Position numbers and translations under genes: made by a program. From Heterotrichella gracilis (lineage: Eukaryota > Sar > Xanthophyceae > Tribonematales > Xanthonemataceae), in the NCBI GenBank assembly GCA_032358255.1, contig JAULBX010027130.1, positions 1 to 40,739 on the forward strand: a stretch of 40,739 nt of DNA, read 5' to 3'. The notes beneath the pieces are model-generated. The model worked only from the letters and a program-made list of their open reading frames with translations. It was not told where the DNA came from and made no database searches. This document shows, in pieces, positions 10,249 to 20,762 of the stretch; position 1 is the first letter of the stretch, and each line of letters begins with the position of its first letter.

Positions 10249-13200
10249 ATGGCAGCCCGTGCTGCGACAGTAGCCTCCCGCTGCCTGCAAGCATACACTA
10301 GAAGACACGCTACGATCGTAAGGTCGCGCACCACCCGTCGCAGTCTCATCACCGCCGCCAACGCACCCGCTCGGCACCAGATCGCGCCCCGGCCCTTCGG
10401 CATCACCACGACAGCCACAGCCAGACGTGTGGTGCTCCACCACCGAAGGGGCTGCAACAACATGACTACCGCAGAAGCTGCCGCGGTGGATGCGCCCACC
10501 GCCGCCGCCTCCCTTGACGACAACCCCTTGCTGCAGGTGGGTGTCGGGGCGGGGGTGGGGGAGGCAGGCATGTTGCATCCGATGCGCTGGGCAAGCATTA
10601 TCTATGTGGTGGTGTTTGGCCTTGCTGCGTATGTAAGCTTAGACATACGTCACTGCCCAAGTTGTTACTTTCTGGTTCAAGTTATATCTTGTGCACGCCA
10701 CGAGGTGAAGGACTGCAAGGACGGTCGTCGGTTCAATGCGCATATGCATGCATATGGCCCACGATGCCCCTTGTGATCCCTTCCACAAACAAGCCCTTGC
10801 TCTCCCACACCACATCCTTTGCCAATATAAAAACGAAACATTGGTTTTAATTTTAAACTCCTCCTCACCCTCTACCAGCAACTTAACCACATCCCCCGCT
10901 CACACCTCCCACGCCCTTTAAATCCCATACTACCGACACTCACAGCCGTAGTACCCACACCTTTATTTTGAAGTCATATTCACTCTCCCACTCCCACATT
11001 GCTTACACCCACATCCACACCCACCCACGCCCACACACACCCGCAGGACGTCACCTTCCCCCTGTTTGACCAAATCAAGGCGGAGCACGTGGTCCCGGGG
11101 ATCAGGGCCCTCCTCAAATCCCTGAACGAGGAAATCGACTCCCTGGAGGCATCTGTGGAGCCCACCTGGTCGGGACTGGTGGAGCCGCTGGAGCGGATTG
11201 CAGACAGGCTGGGGCGCACCTGGGGCGCAGTCAACCACCTCAACGTATGCTATTAGCTAATGGTTGTTGCTGCACCTGGGTGGGATAGCCTCCTTATGAG
11301 TGGCGTAAGGTTCTCCCCAGCATATCGCAGACAGACTGGGTCGCACCCGGGGCGCTGTCAACCACCTCAGCGTATGTTGGTGCCTGGCCAGGGGGTTTCC
11401 TGCGCCAGTTGTGCTTCTGGGTGGTGATGTTTGTTGACCTGCTTTCACTGTCTTTCTTTGGCGTGGTAGTTAGAGTACAAAAGCAGAGTGCCGGGAAGGA
11501 TGTGCGTCTGTGTGTGTGTTTGGCACGCTGTGGGAATGGATCCATCTATAAGGATTGCATGGTGTCGTTGCGCACAAAGCTGGTCAACAGAATAACCTTG
11601 GCAGGGCCCTCATTCCCTCCCCGTTTTCCCAGGCCACCCGCAACTCCCCTGAGCTGCGCGCTGCAGTAGAGGAGGTGCAGCCTGAGCGCGTGAAGCTGTC
11701 GCTGCGCCTCAGCCAAAGCGCGCCGCTGTACGCAGCCTTTAAAACCCTAAGGGAGGGTCCCGAGTGGTCTGGCCTGAGCGAGGCGCAGCAGCGGATAGTG
11801 GAGGCTGAGCTGAGGGACTTTGTGCTGGGGGGCGTGGGGCTGGAGGTAGGTGGGGGGTTGGGGTGGTGGTGGTGGTGGTGGAGTGTGCAGATTGGGTTGT
11901 TCAGAGTGCGATTGTGGGGCGTTGGAGCAGACGCAGGACTTTTATGCTGAAGGGCGTGGCGCTGGGGGGTTGGGGGAGGGAGATGGGGGCATATGGGTTG
12001 CATGTGGTGTGGATTTTTAGGAGAGGGGAAACCCACACAAACTCAATCGTTACCACCCCCGCAGGGCGATGCCAAGGAGCGCTTCAACGCCATCCAGCAG
12101 GAGCTGTCCCAGCTGTCAACCAAGTACTCAAACAACCTCCTGGACGCGACCAAGGCCTTCAAGAAGCTGGTCACCGCAAAGGAGGAGGTGGATGGCCTGC
12201 CCGCGAGCGCCCTGGCCCTGGCGGCGCAGCAGGCACGGGGGGAGGGGCATGAGGATGCGACCGCTGAGGAGGGGCCCTGGCTGCTGTCGTTGGATTTCCC
12301 CTCCTATTTCCCGGTGCTGTCGCATGCCAAGAACAGGTGGGTGGTGGTGTAGGGGGAGCGGGTTGGTGGAAGGGGAGGGGGTTTGCAAGGGAATGCACAT
12401 CCTGGATGTCTTTGCGGCAGGGTTTTTTTGGGGGGGGCGTGGGGCAGCACTTCCACTCCTCGTTCCCTGAGGAGTATGATGCAATAAAACGGGGTTGCAC
12501 TGAAAGACATGGACCGTGTGCACCGCGGCCCGCATTTTAAAAATCTACATTGCAAATAACATAGGAATGGAATTTTTTACGTACGCATTTAGGAACTTCA
12601 TTTCAAGCCCGCAGGGCATTTTATAACAATGTACCACATCCACATCAGCTTTGATTCAGGTTTCATGCCAACGTCATGTCGCCAATGGCAAATGCAAATT
12701 CGAATCCGAATGCAACCATCTGCAGGGCCCTACGTGAGGAGATGTACCGTGTCTACATCAGCCGCGCATCCTCAGGGGATCTGGACAACACCCCGCTGCT
12801 TGAGCGCATCCTCACCCTGCGCAAGGAGAAGGCAACCCTGCTAGGGTTTGACAACTTTGCGCAACTGTCCATGGCCTCAAAGGTGGGTGCAGGAAAAACC
12901 CTTGGCTGGGGTTTTATAAGGGCGCAGATTCAGTCGACGCTTCTTGATGGCTACCCTACCAAGGAGATTTTGGAAGAACTTTGGGCAGCATCCTCTAGAA
13001 GCATACATATAGTTTAATGGGGTCATCAAAGATGTGCTTTTTATTTTCTTTTTCCTAAACATTCTTTGTTGTTTTAAAAACACTCATCTCATAATGGCTC
13101 CACCCCCCACCGCAGATGGCCACCCTGGACACTGCTGAGAAGCTGCTGGAGGAGCTGCGCGCAGCATCCTACGAGTCCGGGATCAAGGATCTAAAGGAGG

Positions 13201-16200
13201 TCACCGAATTTGCGCAATCCCAGGGATTCGAGGGGGAGCTGCGCCACTGGGATGTGGGGTTCTGGGCGGAGCGGCTGCGGGAGTCAAAGTACGAGATTAC
13301 CGACGAGGCGCTGCGGCCATACTTTGCGCTGCCCAATGTGCTGGACGGTCTGTTCAAGGTACGGAATTTGAGATTGGGGGATCAGGGAGGAACAGAAAGC
13401 TGAGACAGCAGGTTGTGCACTATCAACAGGTGGTGTCAACAATGCCATGATACAATTGCTTGGCACCGCGATTGCAAGGCCGATCGGCCGGTCAATGATG
13501 CTGCTTGAAAGTCACCAAAACAAGTTCCGTCACCATCACTCGCTGCCAACTCATTTTACCTGCCCCTCCCTTCACTGCTGTATATGTACGTCATTCAACT
13601 CCTCTTCTCTCCCCTCCTGCAGCTTGCTGGCCGCCTGTTTGGCGTGACTGTGGAGGCGGCTGACGGGCAGGTGCCTGTGTGGCACCCGGATGTGAGGTAC
13701 TTTGTGCTCAAGGTGCGTGCAGTATCAGGGGTACTAGGGGGGAACGTTTTAGGTGGCTGGAATGGGGATGGGGAAGGTGGGTGGTGAGGATGGAGGTTGG
13801 GTGTGTGCACATGTGTGCATGCGGGGCGGTGGTCCATGTACATGCATGAGTAGGACATACATGGGCAGAGCAGAATGGGTTTTCCTGCTGACGTCTCCAT
13901 TGGCGTGTATGCACTATCACAGGTCATGCTGTGAAATTGGGCACACGTATCCGTGTATGCGGGCGGCATTTTCAACTGCAAGAGCGCATGCCCAAGGTCA
14001 CCATCTACCTGGATTGTAACCCCAATGGCCTCTACTAAAACAATTCATTGCTCACCTTTTACCAGCTCGACGACTTCCCTCAAGGCCACCTCCTACCTGG
14101 GCCCTACTCTCAACAGCCCCTGAAAACCCTACTGAAGTAACCCATGTCCTCCCCCTTTTTCCAGCTTGACGGCGCCCCCAAGGCCACCTTCTACCTTGAC
14201 CCCTACTCCCGCCCAGCTGAGAAGCGCGGGGGCGCCTGGATGGACGAGGTGGTTGGCCAGAGCAGGCTGTTTGCGCAGGGGGGCGAGGGGGTGCGCCTGC
14301 CCGCCGCGCACATGGTGTGCAACCAGACGCCGCCGGTGGACGGGGCGCCCTCGCTCATGACCTTCAGGTGAGGGTTCGGGTTTGAGGAGGTTGTTGGGAG
14401 GGTGCTGGAAACGACCTTTTCAGCAGCCAAGTTGGCGGCTTACCTTCCAACAGTACCCGCACTGCATTTCTTTTTAGAAAAACGCCTTACCCTTACTCTT
14501 AAAAACCTTACTCTAAAACCGCTTCACCCTAAAAATCACTGATTTTTGCAGGGAGGTTGAGACCCTGTTCCACGAGTTTGGCCACGCGCTGCAGCACATG
14601 CTGACGCAGCAGACCGAGGGCCTGGCGGCAGGCATTCGAGGCATCGAGTGGGACGCGGTGGAGCTGCCCAGCCAGTTCATGGAGAACTGGGCCTACCAGC
14701 GCGAGACGCTCTACTCCTTTGCCCGCCACTGGGAGAGCGGGGAGCCCCTGCCTGAGGAGCTGTACCAGAAGCTGCTGGCGGCGCGCACATACAGGTTGGT
14801 TGGAATCCTGTCTGTTTCCCTGGGGGTTTAGGGTGGCTGTATATGTGGGTTTCTAGGGGGTAGGGGGCAGGGTTTAGCCACAAAGAGAGCGGGGAGCCCC
14901 TGCCTGAGGAACTATACCAGGCGCTGCTGGCGGCGCACACATACAGGTGGGGCTGATGTCTGTCTTTGTACCGGTATACATTTCCAGGGATTTTAGGGTG
15001 GCTGGTTAAGGCGTACGCACAGGTGGGTTTCTATGCTTTAGCTACTGGAGGCGCTGCCACTGGACCTTTACGAAGACCTGATCTGCATGCTGCTCAAATG
15101 CATGCAAATACATGTTATGTGCATTGGTCAAATCATCACATCCCCTATTTTCCGTCCCTCGGGTCTGAGACACAGGCGATGTTCCATATCCATATCAGCC
15201 TGCAACAAAAACGACTATCAAGTCACAGGTAAGTTCACACTACTGAATTGGCATCTCTCCTCATATTCCAGTAACCAGATACATCAGTTTAAATACCATA
15301 TCTTTACACACTCAAAAGACGCTTAAAAGAAGAAAAGTTCCATCACACTACTGAGCGCTTGACCCCCCGCCTCCAGGTCTGGCACCCAGATGCTTCGCCA
15401 GGTGCACTTCAGCCTGGTTGATCTGGAGCTGCACTCGCGCTTTGTCCCGGGCCAGGGCGAGAGCGTGTTTGAGCGGGACGCAAAGATTGCAGCAAAGACG
15501 CTGCCCATGGCGCCGCTGCCGGAGGACAGGTGGGTATGGTTTTTTAGGGTTTGGGTAGGGTTTACATCGGGTTCAGAGGTATGTGTGGCAAAGGCGCTGC
15601 CCATGGCGCCGCTGCCAGTGGACAGGTGGGTTGGGATTTGGGTTAGAGTATTGGGGAAGGTGTGGGGTATCGTTGGCCATGTTTAATGAGGTATTTGCCG
15701 GATGAAATGTGGGAGGACATGGAGTATTGTATCCCACATTGGTTGAGAATTTCCCGTAATATTACGCCCTGTGCACGGCCCTGTGCAAGCAAGTACACTT
15801 CTCTGATTGCCACAACCCACGAAAACCATAACACCCTCCGTCAATGCAGGTTCCTGTGTGGGTTCTCCCACATATTTGCTGGGGGCTACAGCGCGGGGTA
15901 CTACTCCTACAAGTGGGCGGAGGTGCTGAGCGCAGATGCATTTGCCGCATTTGAGGAGGCGGGCCTGAATGACGGGGGGGCAGTGGCGCAGACCGGCCGG
16001 AAATTCCGCGACACCGTGCTGGCGCAAGGGGGTGGGCGGGCCCCCGAGAAGGTGTATGAGGTGGGTAGTCCATGGGACAACTGGGAGTGGATGTAGGGAT
16101 GCAAATATTGACCCCAAAGTGGATAGTCCATGTCACAACTGGGGGGTAGGCTTGACATGGGGATCTCGGGCTGTTAGAGCTGTTTTCTAATGAGCGGTTT

Positions 16201-16503
16201 AACTGCCCTGGGAATTGGAGGGTGGTGTGCGGGTATGCTACCATGGTAGCAAAGAAGTTGATGTGTTCACCATACCAAGATGGCTGGCACAGACCCATCT
16301 CACTGTATTGCTGCACCACACGTTGCCAAATTTTGGTACCCATGTGTGAGTTATCAAGTGTTTTCTGGACTCGCCGCAACTGGGACGTGAATATTTACAC
16401 TCGTGCTGAGGCTTTCACCCTGCCATTTCAGGACTTCCGCGGCCGGGCCCCAAGCACTGAGGCCCTGCTCAGGCATGCTGACCTGCTGCCGGCGCTGGCG
16501 TGA
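10249..16503 (+). CDS. OOP: Organelle-targeted M3 metallopeptidase, oligopeptidase A/OOP type (780 aa, 12 exons)
   Basis: Exons: 10249-10536, 11047-11244, 11633-11845, 12065-12336, 12726-12882, 13116-13358, 13623-13712, 14165-14367, 14552-14794, 15377-15529, 15850-16060, 16432-16503. All are GT-AG and in phase. Residues 1 to about 70 are rich in Arg, Ala, Ser and Thr with few acids, as in a chloroplast or mitochondrial transit peptide. The M3 zinc site is FHEFGH (HEFGH at 562-566), and the third ligand is Glu592 in [11 protein letters not shown]. The substrate-binding segment [12 protein letters not shown] is at 698-709, with the tyrosines expected of thimet/OpdA peptidases. The enzyme cuts short peptides, in plants including cleaved presequences left by the presequence protease. 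Length is about that of plant OOP precursors. Several introns hold copies of neighbouring exon edges, listed separately. The family call is firm; the exact organelle is inferred. Confidence 0.93.
11321..11371 (+). repeat. In-frame 51-nt copy of the end of M3 exon 2 with intact splice sites
   Basis: Within intron 2, bases 11321-11371 repeat the last part of exon 2. The segment is preceded by TTCTCCCCAG and followed by GTATGT, both good splice sites. It is 51 nt (17 codons), in phase 0 like its neighbours, and has no stop. It would add a second, slightly altered IADRLGRT...AVNHL peptide after the first. It could be an alternative exon, or a dead copy that happens to be intact. Confidence 0.8.
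11935..11968 (+). repeat. Echo of the end of M3 exon 3
   Basis: The last 34 bases of exon 3 (about 11812-11845) are repeated about 123 bases downstream in intron 3 with several changes. Shared blocks are AGGACTTT, TGCTG and GGGCGTGG.GCTGG. The donor position has lost its GT. Confidence 0.65.
12945..13002 (+). repeat. Upstream echo of the start of M3 exon 6
   Basis: In intron 5 this segment resembles the first 55 bases of exon 6 (13116 onward): GATGGC.ACCCT, then GAG and a TTGGA(A/G)GA(A/G)CT motif, then GCAGCATCCT. It lies about 170 bases before the real exon and has no clear acceptor. Confidence 0.65.
14065..14112 (+). repeat. Upstream echo of the start of M3 exon 8, with acceptor
   Basis: CTTTTACCAG followed by CTCGACGACTTCC... 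repeats the acceptor and start of exon 8 (true acceptor at 14163-14164), about 98 bases upstream. Splicing here would shift the frame relative to the [16 protein letters not shown] segment, so it looks like a decayed copy. Confidence 0.7.
14885..15033 (+). repeat. Echo of the end of M3 exon 9 plus start of its intron
   Basis: The last 55 or so bases of exon 9 are repeated with high similarity about 150 bases downstream. The copy still reads [18 protein letters not shown] without a stop and ends at a fresh donor (CAGGTGGGG). The similarity runs on into intron sequence (TTTAGGGTGGCTG, then GTGGGTTTCTA), so the duplicated unit spans the exon-intron border. The copy lacks a convincing acceptor. 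Confidence 0.85.
15585..15648 (+). repeat. Echo of the end of M3 exon 10 plus donor
   Basis: The exon 10 end (about 15490-15529) is copied about 92 bases downstream, including a GCTGCCCATGGCGCCGCTGCC block, then GGACAG and the GTGGGT donor. Downstream intron bases (GGGTTTGGG/GATTTGGGTT) also match loosely. No acceptor precedes it. Confidence 0.85.
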
Positions 16504-17407
16504 ACCCTGGGCTAGGGTTGTGAATGTGGAGTGGGTTGGACGTCGACCCTGAGCTAGGGTTTGGTGTTGGTGCGGGGCCGTCGTGGACCCGGTTCCTCAG
16601 ATAGGGTATGTGGCGGATAATTTCCTGGAGAACGAACTATGCAGTACAGTACAGCCCGTACAAAATACAGCCACTTTCGCAGCTGGGAAACCATGCGCCT
16701 GGTTCATTGGCTGGGAATTTCAATGGCTGGGAATTCCAATTGGTGTGGTGGCAGACTGGTTTGTGAAAAAAGTTTCCAACTCCTGTTTGTTGTTGACAAA
16801 AGAGTCCTGTGAATACCAATGTACAGTGCTTCTTGCCACCGTGGAAAACGTTTGACCCAATAAACGCCATTTCTCGTTTTGAAAAGAAACCAGCCAACCC
16901 ATAATTGGCGGGAACCCGTTTTGACGTTCTGAAGGAAAAGACGCTTCATAACAACTGTTAACCAATAGTACAGTTGCTGACTGTAAAGAACCGTTTTTCC
17001 AGCTGTGAACTACGTTCTCGACCTCTTTACCTGCTACAAAACTGATCGGTATACTGTGGAACGCCTATTCGTGCGCAACGAACCGACAGGTGATTCGAAT
17101 TTCGACCCAAATTGCTGTGCCACTTCATTGCTTGTCACTATTAACTATACTCGGTTAATTTTGTTTAAGACCCTCTGAGAAGAGTGCATGACGGGTAAAA
17201 GTTTGAAGTTGAAGCTGGTTGGCTGACCAGCTGCGATGGCATGCATGCATGCATATGTGCCTCGTGTTCTCTTTCCCCCCCACAATGCCTGCCACGATAC
17301 CACTTCCTTCAAGTTGCACTCCTAACATTCTTCCTTGATCTACCTGTGGTGTAGGCAGCATTACTTTAAGCCGTTTTGAGAGCATCCTGATCCTCCTGCG
17401 CACCATC
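16504..17407. other. 3' UTR of M3 gene and leader of F-box gene
   Basis: No gene is supported. A 16-base unit, GGCTGGGAATTTCAAT, is repeated in tandem with one change at about 16708-16740. A TGTAA lies at 16982-16986, 479 nt past the stop. An ATGCAT run occurs at 17237-17255. Overlapping minus-strand frames at 16637-16965 are not framed by splice sites. Confidence 0.5.
16982..16986 (+). promoter_or_regulatory. Putative TGTAA polyadenylation signal, M3 gene
   Basis: First TGTAA seen after the stop codon at 16503, 479 nt downstream. The distance is close to that in the neighbouring genes. Confidence 0.45.
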
Positions 17408-19743
17408 ATGATTGCTGAACCGTCCAAACCCCAGGCCCCAGCAGCCGTGACCACCATCCATGCGCTCCCGCCCGAAGTCCTCCTGCCCATACTGAGCCTC
17501 ACTGGGACCGGAGACAGGGTCAGGTCCATCCCCCTCGTGTGCAAGGCCTGGCACCGCCTCAGCCTAGGCCCCTCGGCCCTGTGGGTAGACCTGCAGGTGA
17601 GATGCAGCTCGGTGTGGAAAAGAGAGGCTGGAAAATTGCTGCGCTTGTGACTGTAGAGCCCACTCAGTGGGTCACTGCCTTGTTTTGAGGGAGAGGCTTA
17701 TCCAGTACAACTGAGTGTTGGTACCACTGTACAAGATTTGCAGTGGTTGCAGTTTCTGTTGAGCAGTTGGTTGCCATGTGTTGCTGTTTGCACTGCACTG
17801 GGCTGTGGCCTTGAGCCACTAGCAACTGTTTGGTTTCAGAGTGATTTCTTTGGGTCTAAGGGTCTCAAGTAGGGTTTCAGTGTAAACGGGTGCACAGGTC
17901 CACCACTGCACCCGCCAGTTTAGCTAGTAACACCCTTCTTCTGCCACACGTTACAGAAGCGCTTGATGCAGGCATCCAGCACCCATTCACCAGCTTCATC
18001 ACCACATCCTGTGCGTTTGGCGGAGAGGCTGCCCTTCAGGCCGCGTACTTGCGCGTCCTCACTCCAGAGGAGACCACCTTCTATACCGATGTCGCCCGCT
18101 GGCTGCTACCCCGCATGCCTGCTGTGCAGCAGCTGCGTCTGCCAAACATCATGTCTGTCTACAAGCCGCACCCCTACAGCACCTTCACCACTTGGATCTC
18201 CGGCAGCAATCAGCGCGCCTCCCTCCTGTCTTGCGGCGCCATGCTGCGCCGGCTGTCCCTTGGTGTTGTGAAACCGCAGGTGCTGGCTGCCCTTGGGGCA
18301 TGCGTGCACCTGGCGCACCTGGATCTGGAGCTCTCAAGAGGGGCCTCAATGCCCTGCGTGGGTGCTGCGGTGTGCCACGTGGCGGCGCTGACCAGCCTGC
18401 AAAGCCTGGACCTGGCCATCCCTGACATGAAGGGGAGCTGGGGAATTGAAGATGGGGGACGTGCTGAAGAGCTGCAGGAGAACTCCAACCACCTGCAAGC
18501 GCTGACACGGCTGAAGCGCCTGCACCTGCGCCACCTGCCTGCCCCGGCTGACCTCGCGTGCTTCCCCCGCCTTCAAGACCTGGTAGTGCGGCTCGGTGAG
18601 CTGCTCAGCACAGCACAAAGCATGGAAGGGGAGGACGGCCTGGCCCCGCTGCCCATCGGCTCCAGCACCTCCTTGCGCAGCCTGACTTTTGGAAGCGGCA
18701 GCATTCTGTTCAGCAAATGCCCACTACCGCTCCCCTTGGTGGACGCCCTCCTCACCGCCCTCCCCAACCTCGCCAGCCTGGTGTTGGACAGCCTCAGACC
18801 CAACCTTGCAGGCGCAGCTAGCTTGGCGGCGCTAAGCCGGCTGCCGAGCCTCACCAAATTGTGTGTGGGGCAGTTGTTGGAGGAGGAGGACTTCAGCCAA
18901 GGTCTTCATCCAGCGATGCCGCTCAGCCCGCCCCTGCTGCCAAGAGGGGTTGCGGCGCTGACGGGTTTGGTAGAGCTGGACCTCTGGCACTTCAACAATT
19001 ACCACAGCATTGGCCAGTACTACTTCCCTCTGGGGCACGGCATCTGTGCGCTCACCCGCCTCACCAAGCTCAGCTTGGGGTACTCGCCCATTGTCATTGG
19101 CGAAAACAGCGCTCGCATTGTTGTGAAAGAGTACGTCACCCTGCGCCTTCCAGACAACATCACCACCCTCACTGCCCTGGAGCGCCTGGTCATCAAGGGG
19201 CCAAGGGATGAAGGCGATACATCAAACGCTGGCCGGGATATACATGCGATTCGGTCAGGTCCTGCGGGGTGGAATCTCTTCATCAAATTAGAGTGTGGCC
19301 AAGCGGATGTGGGGGCGTTCTTCGGTCAGGCGCCCACCCCCACCAACCCCAACCCCTACTGCTATGTGGATGCACATCCGACCGGGGATGACTGGCAGGG
19401 CGTGGCTGGTGCGCTGCTGTGGCTGTGGGAGCGGCTGGAGGGGTGCCCGCCACGTGTCAGTGTGCCAGCTGTCAGCAGCACAGATGGGAGCAAGGTGACA
19501 GAGTGCTATTGGGCGCACTCATTTGACACCACATCCCATGCGGAGGTATGGTGCCCCCCCACTGAGCTGGCTGCCAAGCTGGTGAGGTTGACGGCACCAG
19601 AGGCACTGCGCGGCCTGGAGCGCGCCCCGTGGGGGTATCCTACATCGCCTGATGCTTCACCTGCCCAGGGCAACGTGGACGATGACGATGTTAACTGGGA
19701 GGAGGTTGGACCTGGTCACGGCTGCGTGCACTATTATTCTTGA
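17408..19743 (+). CDS. F-box leucine-rich-repeat protein (683 aa, 2 exons)
   Basis: Exon 1 is 17408-17596. Exon 2 is placed at 17881-19743, where the acceptor GGGTTTCAG is in phase with the GTGAGA donor; other acceptors nearby (17897, 17918, 17956) would break the frame. Residues about 17-62 (IHALPPEVLLPILSL, then VRSIPLVCKAWHRLS and LWVDL) are a typical F-box, which binds SKP1 in SCF ubiquitin ligases. The rest is one long exon with at least nine leucine-rich repeats, for example LTSLQSLDL, LTRLKRLHLRHL, LPNLASLVLDSL, LPSLTKLCVG, LTGLVELDLWHF, LTRLTKLSLG and LTALERLVIKG. The LRRs would choose the target protein, which is unknown. The C-terminus ends in an acidic stretch (NVDDDDVNWEEVGPG). 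Unlike its neighbours it has almost no introns. Confidence 0.88.
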
Positions 19744-20176
19744 ATATCTGATTGGCCTGGCGGGGTGAGCATCATGATGATCAAATCCCTTGTCCCGATG
19801 CATCAGAATGGGACTTTGCTGTCAATGCCACAGAGGCACATGCATTATCGTTGCTGGCCAGCGGGAATTTCCGGAAGCATTGATGAAGCATATCGTACAG
19901 TGTATATGCAATCTCATCATGGCGTGACAAACATCGGTGATATTTATTGCACATTTTGGAATCAATTATAGTTTTTTACATAATGTTGTGATTACATAAT
20001 GTTGTGAGTTACCCAGTTCTGGTTGACAGTATATTGCCATTGCTTGGCTAGCCCGGCTGTGACAGTCACAAACCATTGGCGTGTGTGTTCATAGAACATG
20101 TACACATGTACGCGTGGGTACACATATGTATGCAACTTGGATCTGGGCTATTCATTTATTGAGAGTCCTCGAACTT

Positions 20177-20181
20177 TGTAA
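20177..20181 (+). promoter_or_regulatory. Putative TGTAA polyadenylation signal, F-box gene
   Basis: First plus-strand TGTAA seen after the F-box stop, 434 nt downstream. A second lies at 20303-20307 inside the palindrome. Confidence 0.4.
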
Positions 20182-20279
20182 GAGAAATCTGCAATGCCTG
20201 TGCCGTTGCCACTGAGCCTTTTAATGTGGTGGATGTGATCATTGAAGGAAGAGGATCCTGCAATGTCGTCGTAAATTAT

Positions 20280-20310
20280 ATATTACATGATTGTGACAAT
20301 TATGTAATAT
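20280..20310. promoter_or_regulatory. Palindrome carrying TGTAA on both strands
   Basis: Arms 20280-20294 and 20296-20310 are reverse complements except for one G that forms a wobble pair. The outer parts are ATATTACAT and ATGTAATAT. The right arm holds TGTAA on the plus strand (20303-20307). The left arm holds it on the minus strand (20283-20287), the first TGTAA seen past the gene 4 stop, 476 nt away. It could end both convergent transcripts and fold as a 15-bp hairpin. Confidence 0.55.
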
Positions 20311-20762
20311 CATGACAGTCACATGTGCACACTCATCGCGCTCACATGAGTATACCGTATACCGGAGGCTCCACTGCAGACAGCGCTCTCAACAAAAAAA
20401 TGTGTCATTAGCTGTCTAGTTATTGCAAGGTGTTGTAAAAACACAATATAATTACGTTGGGTCTATGTGACGCACGCACTGGCGACATAATTTGCCCTGT
20501 GAAGCTGGTGCATGCAATTGGGTACCCATACGTATTTCTCAATGCGAAAAAAGGCCATGCCTGGCCTATGCTTATCCTACTCCTAAAGCCGACTCATCAT
20601 ACAATAAGAGTTGGTGCAAAAAGCAAATGGGGAAGCAATGAATTCAAGAAACAGCCTGCACTGGGCAGGGAAAGGGATAACGTCATCTAGGGGCGCATTG
20701 CAAGAAACAGAAAAGCTAAACAATTTGCTAGGGCAAATATTTGCAAACAACCCTTGCGCACA

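Larger units (their letters stand above)
19744..20762. other. Convergent 3' region between F-box gene and gene 4
   Basis: No gene is supported. This AT-richer stretch holds the 3' ends of two convergent genes. A 16-base unit (TTACATAATGTTGTGA) is repeated in tandem at about 19976-20008. A near-perfect palindrome lies at 20280-20310. TGTAA signals occur on the plus strand at 20177 and 20303 and on the minus strand within the palindrome. Confidence 0.6.

Noticed and set aside
15762..16379. A 205-codon minus-strand open frame
   Set aside because: It lies across M3 exon 11 and its introns and has no domain; it is a shadow of the plus-strand gene.
17890..17956. Later acceptors for F-box exon 2 (17897, 17918, 17956)
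   Set aside because: They are out of phase with the exon 1 donor at 17596; only the acceptor ending at 17880 keeps the long LRR frame.
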